Origin: Clarkia xantiana subsp. parviflora
Lineage: Eukaryota; Streptophyta; Magnoliopsida; Myrtales; Onagraceae
Direction: 5' to 3'
NCBI GenBank assembly: GCA_036873135.1
Contig: JAPTYO010000005.1
Location: 8,348,166 to 8,412,165, forward strand
DNA: 64,000 nt
The notes beneath the pieces were generated by a model. That model ran no database searches. It saw only the letters and a list, made by a program, of their open reading frames with translations, and was not told the DNA's origin. Shown in pieces: positions 44,501 to 54,830 of the stretch. Positions within the stretch are counted from its first letter, which is position 1. Every line of letters starts with the position of its first letter. The position numbers and the translations under genes are program-made.

Positions 44501-47268
44501 GCAGGCCTTGTTCAAGCCGCGGAAATCGACACACATCCGCCACTTTCCATTACTCTTTCGCACCAGGACTGGGTTAGCGACCCAAGTCTGGAATCGGAGC
44601 TCTTTGATGAATCCAGCGTCGAGCAGTCTGCCCACCTCTTGCTGGATCGCGACCCTCTTATCCGCGCCCATCGGACGTCTCCTCTGCGCGATAGGCTTGA
44701 TCGCGGTATCGATCTTCAGTTCGTGCACAATCACGTCGGGGCTGATTCCTGGCATATCACTCGGGGACCAGGCAAACAGCTCCTTGAACTCCTTCAGAAG
44801 TTCGATCAACTCTCGGGTTCTTTCCTCCGATAAAGCAGACCCGATCTTCACCTTCCTTCGAGGTCCATCAATCTCAACCTCTTTCAGATCCTCCATGGGG
44901 GCGGGACGCCCAAACTCCTCTCGAGGATCGACATCAGTCTGCAGGACAGCCATGGCTTCCCTTCTTCTCCTTCGGGTGGCATTGACATAACATTTTCGCG
45001 ACGCCACTTGGTCACCCTTGACCTCTCCGACCCCATGGTCAGTCGGGAACTTCATCTTCTGGTGGACAGTCGAAGCAACTGCCATGAGAGGGTTGATGGT
45101 GGTCCTCCCGATAATAGCGTTATATGTTCCCGCCGATTCAACCACGACAAAATCCACGTTCCGCCGTTCCATCTTCCAGCCACTACCAAACTCCACCGGT
45201 AAGGTTATCATACCCAACGGATAGGAAGTCGATCTGGAGAATCCCACCATCGGGAAGTTCACCTGCGTGAGGTCCTTCTTCGTCTTACCCATGGCCTCCA
45301 GGGCATCCATGAAAAGAATGTCGGAGGAGCTCCCTCCATCTATCAGGATCCACTTCATCTCGAATCCGTCCACGTCCAGGGTTACAACCAAGGCGTCATC
45401 GTGGGGGCTCTCCACGCCTATCAAATCCTCCGCTGAGAAAGAAATCACCATTTCCTCCTTTAGAGTCCACGACCGGGACCTCTTGCCTAGCACCACAGCA
45501 GCGGAGATGCGAGAAGCATAATTCTCCCGAGAAGCGGTGGTGTCACCTCCCGCTGCCATTCCTCCGTGAATGACGTTAATGGTCCCCCGTCTCTCCTTAC
45601 GGGAACCGGAACCAGAGGGCTCCGACTCCACCTTCTTCTTCTTTGGAGATCGATCGCGAGACTTGGAACGGGATCGTGACCGAGTCTTGGAACGGGATCG
45701 GCACCTTCCCCTTCCGACGAACTCCTTAAGCTTCCCCTTCTGGATCAGCTTCTCTATTTCCTTCTTCAGCTCCCGACAGTTATCCGTGTCGTGACCGTTG
45801 GCTCGATGGTACCGACAATAACGATCAGAGCGGCCTCCCAAGAACTCTCCTTCCTTCCTCGGGGGGTATCGAGCGAGACCCTGCCGATCCATCACAGCTA
45901 GCACGGAGGTCATCGAGCTGTTGATGGGAACACTACGACCCTCGCGATTATCCTTCCTCGGAGGACGCTTGTCCTCCCTTCTCTCGGGGCGACCACGGCT
46001 CCTACTTCCCTCCGATTTGTCGCTTCCTTTACGATCATCCGACAGCTTGGCCGATGTCTTTCCTCTTCCCGACTTCGGAGGATCAAGCTCTCCGGCGGCA
46101 ATCTTCGACTCCTGCACGTCGATTTGCTGCTTCACCCTTGCTTGCAGGGCCTCCATGCTCCACACAGCCTTCGCAGCTACACTGTGCATCAGGTCGGAAC
46201 CATACAGAGCAGTTAGGTTCCGAAGGAAGGTACGAATGGTCTCACCCTCCGATATCTCCTCATCGATCTCCGCGGCACTTGCCGTGAACCGTTGGTAGTA
46301 ATATGCCAACGATTCGTCGGATCTCTGCACCACCTGGATCAGGGACCTTACACTTTTCAGGAGACGCCTCCGACCTTATATTGCTTGATGAAGCGATCGT
46401 GCATATCAGCCCAGCACGTAATACTCCCCGGCGGTAGGCTGAAAAACCACGTCACGACTCTTTCTCCTAGGGTGATCGGGAACAGTGAACACACGAGGTC
46501 ATCATTCGAGGTCCTACCCATACAGGCCTGGACATGCCTCTGGACATGGCGGACCGGGTCTCCTTCACCATCGTACTCCTTGATGGTCGGAATGCCTAGC
46601 CCTGGCGGGGCGACAGTATCTAGCAGCCGTGGGATGAAAGGATGACTGGATCGATCCCTCAGCTCCGATGTCATTTGCTTCTGGTCACCCATGCAGATGC
46701 TGACAATTTTCACCACCTGATCGAGGGTGATGGGGCCATTCAGGGGAATGGTCCTATGCTGCACTGGTCCGGGACCATCAACCACGAACTTCTCCGCGTG
46801 CGCGGGCTCCTTACCCTTATTCCTGGGCTGAATCTCCTGAACCTCCTGTTCTTCTGGAACCACCCTCGGAGGGGGTGGAGGCAGCTCTTCTCGCGGGGGC
46901 AACTCCTCCGCCCTCCTGGCGGCCTCCCTCTTGTCCAACAGAGCCTCCATGGCTGCCAAGAACATAGGCATAGCATCTGCTACTGCCTTGGCCAACTCCG
47001 AGTTTGAAGAAGAGCCTACTTCCCTTCGCGGGATTTCGTCTCTGTGCCCCACCGGGTGTGGGGGAGCATCCACCTCCCTTCGCGGGGTATCTTGCCTGTT
47101 CAGCGTCGTGTCTCAGACTGAGACCTCATCATCACCATGCCCCCATGTCTGAGAAAAAGCAGGGTACTCACCTTGTTCAGCAACATGTTCCGGCAACGGG
47201 GAATTCAGAGTTCCAGCGGGGCGAGAACTGCCGGCCTGAACTTGATTCTTCTTGCCACCACCGGCCAT
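41600..47268 (-). pseudogene. Element C gag-pol, three lesions
   Basis: Starts at ATG 47268 (MAGGGKKNQVQAG). TGA at 47113-47115 stops it after 51 codons, and the same frame reopens (DAPPHPVGHRDE). A one-base deletion near 46374-46378 shifts the frame (IKQY then KVGGVS instead of QGRRRLL). TAG at 42443-42445 replaces the Gln codon of FAQWGID in integrase. Between these the protein is well preserved: zinc knuckle CRYHRANGHDTDNC, Arg/Ser stretch, protease LIDGGSSSDIL, RT YVDDMLVKS, RNase H MYTDGSSSAEGSGAG, integrase SDNGPPFNG, end FSGEHLKKYHV. RT has DFRGLNK where the others have DFRDLNK. Confidence 0.94.
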
Positions 47269-47303
47269 TGATCTGGTAGAAAATATTTTGGCTTTTTGTT
47301 AGT

Positions 47304-47322
47304 TTCCCACAGACGGCCCCAA
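47304..47322 (-). other. Element C primer binding site (variant)
   Basis: Minus strand TTGGGGCCGTCTGTGGGAA abuts the 5' LTR, with TGGGGCC in place of TGGCGCC. Confidence 0.75.
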
Positions 47323-48061
47323 TGTTGGATCACGGGCGAAGCTCCGTTACGTTCTTGACGGAAAGCTTGAACTCCTGGGCTCCGCGTAATCCTGCAAAAG
47401 GGGATGACCTGGGTGGTGACCCAGAATCCCTCTCCAATGCTTAAATGAGTATGTGATCAATGGGGTGGTAAGCAATAGTCTAAGTTCGTCTTAGAGAATG
47501 TGTTTTCTAAGGTAACTTCCTCCTTTATATAGGAGGGGAAGTCACTCAGTTACCTGTGACCGTGGCTGGCCGTTTTACCCATGATTTCGTATATCTCGTT
47601 CGGGATTCCGTGTATCTCGCCCCACGCTCCTTGTATCTCGCCCATACTTCGCGTATCTCGGGCACGCCCTGCGTATCTCGGGGGAGGTTATCTATATCTC
47701 AACCGTCTCCCACTACTCTTATCTAGTAGGCGGGGTTTCTCGGCCTTATCCTCTGATCACAAGTCCCAACTCTTGTCGGGTACTCCAGAGTTATCTCATT
47801 CTAGGTCACCACCCAGGACCCTTTGTCTCACGAGACAGGTCCAGCCTCCGCGGGGCTTTATTATCGGAGCCTTTACTAAGGCATATCGGGGCCTACTTAG
47901 AGGCTTCTTGTCGGGAGCATTCAGCTCATACATCGGGACCGCTAGGGTCGAGACCCTTCATACTGGGCTTTTGGGCCTTCCAGGCTTTTCACGAGGCCCA
48001 CTGGACCTACTTGTCGTCCATTGGCTGTTAACAGGGCTAACGATTACATCGGAACCCATCA
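47323..48061 (-). repeat. Element C 5' LTR with phased U3 repeats
   Basis: 739 bp; plus-strand ends TGTTGGATCACGG and GGAACCCATCA. On the plus strand TATCT starts at 47592, 47613, 47634, 47654, 47674 and 47695 (spacing 21, 21, 20, 20, 21 bp), the same phasing as element A. TATATAAAGG is on the minus strand at about 47521-47530. The flank GGAGA (48062-48066) does not match the flank of D. Confidence 0.9.
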
Positions 48062-48081
48062 GGAGACTTATTGATCATTTC

Positions 48082-48331
48082 ATTAATTAACCATAGTGAG
48101 GTCTTCCATGAGGCCAACCAAAAGCCCCCTCACGATTTAGCTGCCCACCGTTATGAAACAAGTTGGTCGGAAAGTTAAATTGCGACATCCTTAATAAAGG
48201 ATCAGACATCCCACCACCACTACCAAAGCTCGTGTTCCCAATTCAGGTCGGAGAACCACCATCAATATGGCCCTGCCCTCCGTCATGTCCAGCTGCTGCA
48301 GCGGATGAAGACCTCACTATGGTTAATTAAT
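48082..48331. repeat. 25-bp perfect inverted repeat flanking a coding-like fragment
   Basis: 48082-48106 (ATTAATTAACCATAGTGAGG...) is the exact reverse complement of 48307-48331. Between them the minus strand reads, with one stop, AAAAGHDGGQGHIDGGSP then GGGMSDPLLRMSQFNFPTNL and EGAFGWPHGRPHYG. I do not recognise the protein. GTGTTCCCAATT also occurs twice (48233 and 48333). It may be a captured gene piece within a mobile element. Confidence 0.6.
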
Positions 48332-48705
48332 CGTGTTCCCAATTTCGGACGGTGAGACATTTCGCGGCGGAGAAGAGTGGACATATACGATTAGGTATTG
48401 CCTACTAATGCTGCAGATTTGAGGCGGCGGATAAGAGTGGGGTGGAATAAATAAATTGAAATGGAAAGGGAAGGAGAGATTGCAGGAGCGCAGACAGAAG
48501 AAGAGACAGCAAAATTCAATTCGTTTGACGCTAGAGTTCATTGCGGCACCAAAACTTAGACTATATAGGCACGTGGGTTCACGCGCCTGACGTGAAAAAA
48601 AAAATCCGACGCGTCTCTGACGTGGCATCACAATACTGGCTATTTAATCCTGGCGTGGCAACACGAGAATAACCCTCTTAACCTACTAACCTTGCTTTAT
48701 TAATA
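48332..48705 (-). mobile_element. Possible 5' part of a Helitron (H0) with leader-like sequence
   Basis: On the minus strand the segment starts TATTAATAAAGCAAGGTTAG, close to the usual Helitron 5' start but lacking the initial TC. It contains GTGGCATCA-type sequence as near the 5' end of the complete Helitron at 58833-59419. A pyrimidine-rich leader-like stretch follows. The opposite end is not found; element C may have inserted in it. Confidence 0.3.
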
Positions 48706-49078
48706 CTGGGTGCGGACCCCGTGCTACGCGCGGGGCGACTTGCTAAGTTAAAAATGTTAATAACTAAATTATAAACTTATAAACCAGCATTTAATTAAAA
48801 TTAATGATTCGTACTATGGATATATAGTGATGTATTTGAAATGAGATATTAAAGTAAAATATATTATGCCTATATTTTTATCCAACATGTATGTTATGTA
48901 AAAATATTGTAAAACTATATTAAAATGATTACCTAATTACAGTCCAGATATTATTCTCACTTAAGACCAATTAAATCCATCACATTTCTAAATTTTAAAC
49001 AAAAAAAATCATTATATAGAATTTTTTTTCCAATTAAATATTTAGATTACTACCTAAAAAAAATCTCAACAAATGTTA

Positions 49079-49104
49079 TTATATATATATATATATATAT
49101 ATAT
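49079..49104. repeat. (TA)n microsatellite
   Basis: Uninterrupted TA dinucleotide run of about 25 bp just before the LINE fragment. Confidence 0.9.
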
Positions 49105-49107
49105 AAT

Positions 49108-49471
49108 CTAAAAGATGTAAATCGCCAAATACGGGTCTCTCTGGCTGTGTTTTACTCACAGATTCAAAACTGCTTTTGTCAGCTTTAAACCAGCTTAGTG
49201 GTTCTCCTGTTGTGCTTTTTGGGTTTTTATCGGATGTTAGAACTTTAGTTGATCGGTGTTTAGTTTCTGTTATTAAGGTTTCTAGGTCTTGTGTCAAATA
49301 TGCAGATTTTCTCTGTAAACAATCGAGATATTTGCAGATTTCTGGTTCGTGGTTGTCTCCGTTTATTCCTTTAGCTTTGGGTTTACAGGATGGTTATATT
49401 CTGTAAACAAACTTTGTGTATGGTTTGGGGTTGATTTATATATTGCGCAGTGTTTACCAAAAAAAAAAAAA
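49108..49471 (+). pseudogene. 5'-truncated LINE: RNase H end plus poly(A)
   Basis: The plus strand reads SGCVLLTDSKLLLSALNQL, with the catalytic-type Asp of an RNase H core, then LVDRCLVSVIKVSRSCVK and YADFLCKQSR, the usual C-terminal pattern of RNase H in plant LINE-type elements. The frame ends GLQDGYIL and is followed after about 55 bp by a 13-14-base A run at 49458-49471. A 5' truncation with a 3' poly(A) tail is typical of target-primed insertion. Confidence 0.65.
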
Positions 49472-50382
49472 ATTGATTTGGACTTAATTTAGTCCAATTC
49501 ATATCTGAAATGGGCTTGTTCTAGTCCAATTCATGGGCTTAATTTGATTTAATTAAATACAATAAAACCCTAGCATTAAACAACAGTCTTTTAGTCACGC
49601 ATCATTTTAATTCCAGCTTAAACCCTACATCATCCACTCAGATAACATAAGAAACAACCCCCTTCATCTTAACCCATTCAGCCGCAACCTCATGCTCACC
49701 CATATAAAGTGTCTCAGGTTCTTCCCCGTAGTGTTGGATTGTTGCTTATGGGTCATCGTTTTAATCCCGCTTAGCCTTCCAGCTCCGAAAGGGCAGGCAA
49801 CTTCGTCCGGCCTGAGTTTAGAATCATACCTCCAGATTCGGTCGTTCGAGCCTAGATCCGGTCGTTCGAGCTCAGATCCGGACCATCAGAGGCTTTTCCA
49901 TCATCTCCAGTGTCGATCTTGGCCACTTCATCACTGACCCACAAAACCCTGCCACCTCCAATCCTTCTTCCAAGCTCAGATCTGTAGACCTTTGAGCATC
50001 AGTCACTTTTTCTTCATCTCTAGTCGGTCCCGCCTCTAGCCGCCTCAATCTCCAGCTTCGAAGGCCCCTTCCGATCGCTCATGGGTCTTCTTTCTGCATG
50101 CATCTGGTTCTATATATAGATTGTGAAGTTATTGTATGCAGTTAAGGAGTCAGTGAGTATTACAATTAACTATAATTTGTAACTGCTGAGTTTAATGATC
50201 CATGACTATTCATCATCCGAGGTTTGTGAGTTTTTCTGTAACTGAGACATAACAATTTAATTATTCTTTTGTTTATATTTTTATAAAATGAAATTTTCGG
50301 TTTGGATCTTCGTATGAGGTGGCACGTTCTGGTGATTTATAATATAGCCTCTCCTGCCGTTTCAATATATATTGATAGATAA
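49472..50382. other. No gene recognised (C-rich leader-like and AT-rich sequence)
   Basis: 49550-50100 has several AAACCCTA-like strings and pyrimidine-rich stretches, and an 81-codon frame at 49692-49937 without recognisable domain. It may be the promoter/leader of an old element. Confidence 0.3.
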
Positions 50383-50415
50383 CTAGGCGGCTGATTCGCG
50401 CGTTGCGCGGTAGTT
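50383..50415 (-). mobile_element. Helitron 3' terminus (H3)
   Basis: Minus strand CCGCGCAACGCGCG, then AATCAGCCGC and CTAG followed by T: a GC-rich hairpin a few bases before CTAG, the Helitron 3' signature. The body would extend rightward; its 5' end was not found. 50416-51140 is AT-rich with no gene. Confidence 0.55.
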
Positions 50416-51146
50416 TTTTTTTATATAATTGTTATAATATTACGAAAATTAATATTTGATGTTGATAACTAATTTAATTAGTATGATTATTATTTAAAAT
50501 AATTTATTCAATGTACTACTACATACTTGAGGTGTTTATATATAAGCTTATATAACTATATTTTAACGTGTGTAAACGTAAATTTTGTTTGTTAGTTTAT
50601 AGTTTTACACATTTTACATTAAAGTTTTTTAGTATACTCATTAAAAACCATCAAAATATATATAAAAAAATCATAATAAATATGATTGTAATTATATAAT
50701 CTTGTAACTGTAGTATCTATTAGATTATCTTTTTTTTAAATCGTATACATCTTTTATAGTAACATATACGTTTAATTGATAATTAAAATTTATTAGTATT
50801 CCAATTAATAATTTTAAAAGTAATTGCTTCTTTTTGACAAATATAATTTTTATTTAAGTAAAAATAAATTATGAGAGAATGTAATTATGGTGGTTAAAAA
50901 TACGTATGTGGAAAACCTGACGTTTGGTGAGAACCAATTAGATAATTTGATGCAATTCTAGAGCTTCTTCTTTACTACTTGGCTATGTAACTTAATAATT
51001 TGTAACTTGAAAAATTGACAACCAATCAAATAGTTTCTATTGACAACATATTTGTACAAAATATTATGGGTCAACCATACATTAAACCTATCAAAATTAT
51101 ATTATTTATATTTTATATACATAATACATATAATATATTGTTGGTT

Positions 51147-51420
51147 GCAATCAACAACCGTCAACGCGCGGCAAGTTAACGACAATCAACAACCATCAAC
51201 GCGCGACAAGTTAACGACAATCAAAAACCGTCAACGCGCGACAAGTTGATGATAATCAACAACCGTCAACGCACGACAAGTTGATGACAATAAGCAACCG
51301 TCATCAAGCGACAAGTTGATGGCAATCAACAACCGTCAACATACAACAAGTTGACGTCAGTCAACAGTTGTCGACATACAACAAGATGTCAACTATCAAG
51401 GAATATATTGTAAGTATTCT
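51147..51420. repeat. 35-bp minisatellite with CGTCAAC core
   Basis: Seven to eight tandem units close to CAATCAACAACCGTCAACGC and GCGACAAGTTGACGA. Later units are more diverged (CATACAACAAG). Similar CCGTCAAC strings recur at 53288-53350 near the end of the isolated F2 LTR. Confidence 0.85.
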
Positions 51421-52730
51421 CCTATGACGGCAGTCAACGACAATCATGGTAACAAGCATTAAATATCTCAAAAATATTTGCTAAGTGTTTTATCATGATT
51501 GCAGACAACATATGAGCTCAATGAACAAGAATCAATATAACGACGATTATGTCCAGACACCGGCTAATAATCAACATTGAGCATTCCAAACATCACTCAA
51601 GCCATAGTGCAACGTGTTGACAACAATCACAACGCATAAGGGAAGTTTAACAACTTATCTCTATTTTTTTAAAATTTCCAGCACTCAGCCAAAATTTTGG
51701 CAGATTCGTGGAATTAACCTCTTGTAGGAATTTTATCAAACACCTTGTGGGCATACTAGAGTAATCAATTTCAAGAGACAATCAAGATCCAATTGAGCCT
51801 AAACAAGGCTGCGAATGTTTTAGCCATACCCGGAATTGAACTCACCCCCGTGAGACGACGCCGGAAAGCTGCCCGCCGCCGCCAAAGTCGCCCGCCACCG
51901 TCACGCGTCGCCGTGCTCCGCCGCGCCGTGGCCTCCTCCTCCTGCCGAAAATCTCGCCGGTGGTGATGGTTTTATGGCTGCCGGAAATTGCTTGGTCTTC
52001 AAATATTTGGCCTCCAAATTTGTCACTCCTAAGTTTTCTTCTTCTTCAAGAAAGGAGAGAACACTAAAAGCTACTAATGGTGGAGGATTAACTAATGGAT
52101 ACTCTCTCTCCTATATCTATCCATCATTATCTATGGGTACATCCTAAAACTTTAATTATTTATTACTAAGTCCTCAAATAGCATGTTTACATGTCGTCAT
52201 CTCCGTATTTCAACACTTAGAATTTTCTAAGTATGCTATGACTATATGCTATGCACACATGATTTAGTACGCACATGACATAACGCACATATGACTTAAA
52301 CACGCGTTATATCATTTTAAGTGCATGATTCATGTCTTTTATTATTATCACATGATTACTTTGCATGATTTAATTATCAATCGTCTATTCATATCTTTCA
52401 CATTCATATTGACATCACATTTTTGTTGACGTCATATATCATGTTCGCATGCTTCCATGAGGATTATCGCATAAGTTCATAAACATGTGCGCATTGTTTA
52501 TTGTTCACTGTTATATGTATATTGCTGGTTGCGCTAATCATGTCGACAGTTAACATACCTCCCGACAAAAATTAAAGTGGAGCGAAATCGGTGGAGCGAA
52601 ATCGAAGCCGTCGCGCTCAATTGTTAAACAAGCCACCCTTGAGGTCAGTTCCGAACCTAAATTAGGATTATATCCTAACTTAAAATAGAGTCAAGTATGA
52701 TCTGAACCGTTACGTGACTCGAGGGCAAGT
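51421..52730. other. No gene recognised; decayed repeat sequence
   Basis: Contains a GC-rich CCGCCGCC stretch (51850-51960) in otherwise AT-rich sequence, and many CATATGAC/ACATGA-like words at 52190-52500. I see no ORF, RNA gene or clear element ends. Confidence 0.35.
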
Positions 52731-53449
52731 GTTGGATATCTGCCCAATTCGTGTTCTTATTTACATTCAGGACTTCGCAAACACGTCGAAAACCACAAAC
52801 GGATCCGAAAAACAAACACCCGAGGAACAAAACGGTCCGGACGCACGTATGAGTCCGGACCGGAATCTCCGGATTGCCCTAAGGCAAACCGGAGATCCGG
52901 ACCGTTAACGGGTACCGCGCGCATCCTTTTTTATCGTCCGAACACTGAGTAAAAGAGTTCTCCTAGGCCAAACTTAAACAAACCAGACGACGGTTCTTAC
53001 TTTCCATTAAACTGACGTCAAACCGCACAAAAACCGGGTTCGGTTCTAAGGTTGCCTATAAATAGGAGACCTTGGCCACCTATTTTAGCACATTCTCTCA
53101 TTCATTCTCAAGAGATTTGGCCTAGAAGCTCTGACTTCTCTCTAGGATTTTCTCTCTCTAGACTCTCATTTAAGCATCGGAGAGGGCTCAACCAGCACCA
53201 CCCCCCGCTCTCCGTGCTGGTTATCATCCCGTGTGCAGGTGTTATCGCACGAAGGAGATAAGCTTACCTTGCCGACAAGCTTGCACAGCCGTCAACCGGC
53301 AGCCGTCAACTGTGCACAGCCGACAACCGTCAACCGTGCACCGGTCAACGGCCCCTTCCGTCATCAAACAATCCACTTCCGACACCCGACGTGTCCCTAT
53401 ACCCGAAGTGCCGAAGAGTCCGACTACCCGGTTAGATTTGGACGCAACA
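52731..53449 (+). repeat. Isolated F2-family LTR (solo or remnant)
   Basis: 719 bp from TGTTGGATATC to GACGCAACA, similar to 54138-54776 in the CCAGACGACGGTTC, ACAAAAACCGG, CTATAAATAGG and GCTCTGACTTCTCTC regions and at ATTTAAGCATCGGAGAGGGC. No PBS follows. The flanks GCAAG and AGATG do not match, so this is either a decayed solo LTR or a rearranged end. Confidence 0.65.
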
Positions 53450-53869
53450 AGATGTATGTATAAATTTTTATGCTAATCTTGAAAAATTTAAATTGAAGAA
53501 CATAGTTATACTAAATGCACTGCCATAAGTATATCAAAAGTTGAGTCAATTATTTTTTACAGGCTCTGCCAATTATATATAGGTTTATTATTGGTGATAC
53601 AAAATAGGTACAGTTGATGTTATATTCTTATGAAAATAGTGGACGGACCAGTGTTATCAGAACTGGATCGGACCGGCAGTTCGATCGGATTCAAACCGGA
53701 ACCGGTGCCTCTAATGGTCCTGTTCGAAAAAATCCGGATGATGTCAGCGAATCTCGTTTGTTATCCGGTTTTTGACGATTCGGCCAGTTCTGATCGGACC
53801 GGCCGATTCACCGGTTCGCTGGTTCTAGAATCTTGAACTTTATGGAATCAGAGCTATCTGTATCAGAGC
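53450..53869. other. No gene; GGACCGG-rich dispersed repeat
   Basis: 53640-53830 has many GATCGGACCGG/CCGGTTC words with local inverted symmetry (GGACCGGCAGTTCG, CCGGCCGATTCACCGG), as in a short DNA-transposon-like repeat. Ends are not defined. Confidence 0.35.
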
Positions 53870-54137
53870 CACCGAACCGTGGAGAAAGTTGAGCGAGTGC
53901 ATTTTGTAGCAACTGTTTAAATTTATCTCATGCACAAGGTCCCTGGGCTCCACCAATCGCTTCTCAACCACTACCTCCCACATGGAGCTCTTGAAGTCCT
54001 CTAGTGGATTCTCTGACCACTTCACCACTGCCACCGTCTTTGACGGGTTCTGGACAACCTTGGACGGCGGTTTTCTCCGGTCTGTCGAGACTCGTGACCT
54101 TTCAGTGGATGTCGTCGATGACCACTCTTCTGAGAAG
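53870..54137 (-). pseudogene. OVATE family protein (OFP) gene fragment
   Basis: Minus strand reads FSEEWSSTTSTERSRVSTD, then SKTVAVVKWSENPLEDFKSS and MWEVVVEKRLVEPRDLVHEI and LNSCY. OVATE domains have the pattern AVVKxSxDPxxDFxxSMxEMIxEKxIxxxxDLxxLLxCYLxLN, so the first two thirds match well. The end is garbled, and the gene is cut at 54138 by the F2 LTR. OFPs are plant transcriptional repressors affecting organ shape. This is a fragment, either host relic or captured. Confidence 0.65.
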
Positions 54138-54776
54138 TGATGGATATCTTCCCAATTCGGGTTCGTATTTACGTTCCGGACTTCATAAACACGTCAAAAT
54201 TACTTAAACGGATCAAAACACGTTCCCGAGGGTCAAAACGGTCCGGACGCGCGACACACGCGTCCGGATTTCCTTAGGCAATCCGGAGGGGTCTAGATTG
54301 CCTTAGGCGACCCGGATCACGCCAGGATCGCCAAAATCCGACGTGATCCGAGTCGTCGTCTGCAGCATACGTGTTCCATTTGTGTTCTTACACCAAGTTA
54401 GAGTTTTCCAATAGCAAACGTTGATCAATCCAGACGACGGTTCACAGTTTCTTTTAAACCGGAGTCGAACTGCACAAAAACCGGGATCGGTTCTAAGGTT
54501 GCCTACAAAAGGATCCTAGGCCACCCATTTTATTCAGCATCTTCACTTGAGATCGGCTCAGGAGCTCTGACTTCTCTCTAGCTTTCTCTCTCTAGAATTA
54601 TTATTTAAGCATCGAAGAGGGCTCAACTAGCACCACCCCCTCTTCGTGCTAATTACTGCCCTTTGTGCAGGTTCGGACAACGAGCGCGAAGTAAGGAGCG
54701 CGAGTAGAAGGACCTAACACGACGATCAACCCGAAAATTCGACAGTCTGTTACATAGAGCGGGTCTGGACGAAACA
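54138..54776 (+). repeat. F2 LTR copy 2 (5' LTR)
   Basis: 639 bp from TGATGGATATC to GACGAAACA, followed by TTTGGCGTCGTCTGC as PBS-like site (54777-54791). It matches the LTR at 30381-31205 in inverse orientation. Confidence 0.8.
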
Positions 54777-54830
54777 TTTGGCGTCGTCTGCAAGGTTCGA
54801 ACAAGAAGCTATACTGCACTACAAGCTATT

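Larger units (their letters stand above)
39280..48061 (-). mobile_element. Element C: Tat-type retrotransposon, minus strand, 3' end lost
   Basis: Minus strand: 5' LTR 47323-48061, PBS 47304-47322, gag-pol 47268-41600, two tandem arrays, and the last one and a half exons of the aORF (plus strand, 39280-40358). The start of the aORF, the PPT and the 3' LTR are missing, cut at the junction with element D. gag-pol has three lesions. Closest to A in Gag and integrase sequence. Confidence 0.9.
48706..50379 (-). mobile_element. Putative non-autonomous Helitron H2
   Basis: The 3' end (left) has hairpin CCCCGCGCGTAGCACGGGG followed by TCCGCAC and CCAG (mutated CTAG), flanked by T on the minus strand. 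The proposed 5' end (right) is TCTATCAATATATATTG, flanked by A. The ends fit insertion between A and T. Inside are AT-rich sequence, the LINE fragment and unrecognised C-rich sequence (49600-50100). No Rep/helicase is encoded. The pairing of the two ends is inference. Confidence 0.45.

Noticed and set aside
52731..54776. Isolated F2 LTR (52731-53449) and F2 LTR copy 2 (54138-54776) as the two LTRs of one small element
   Set aside because: The interval holds OVATE-like host sequence and a dispersed repeat, no PBS follows the left LTR, the two LTRs are clearly diverged, and the right LTR is followed by PBS and gag, so it is a 5' LTR.
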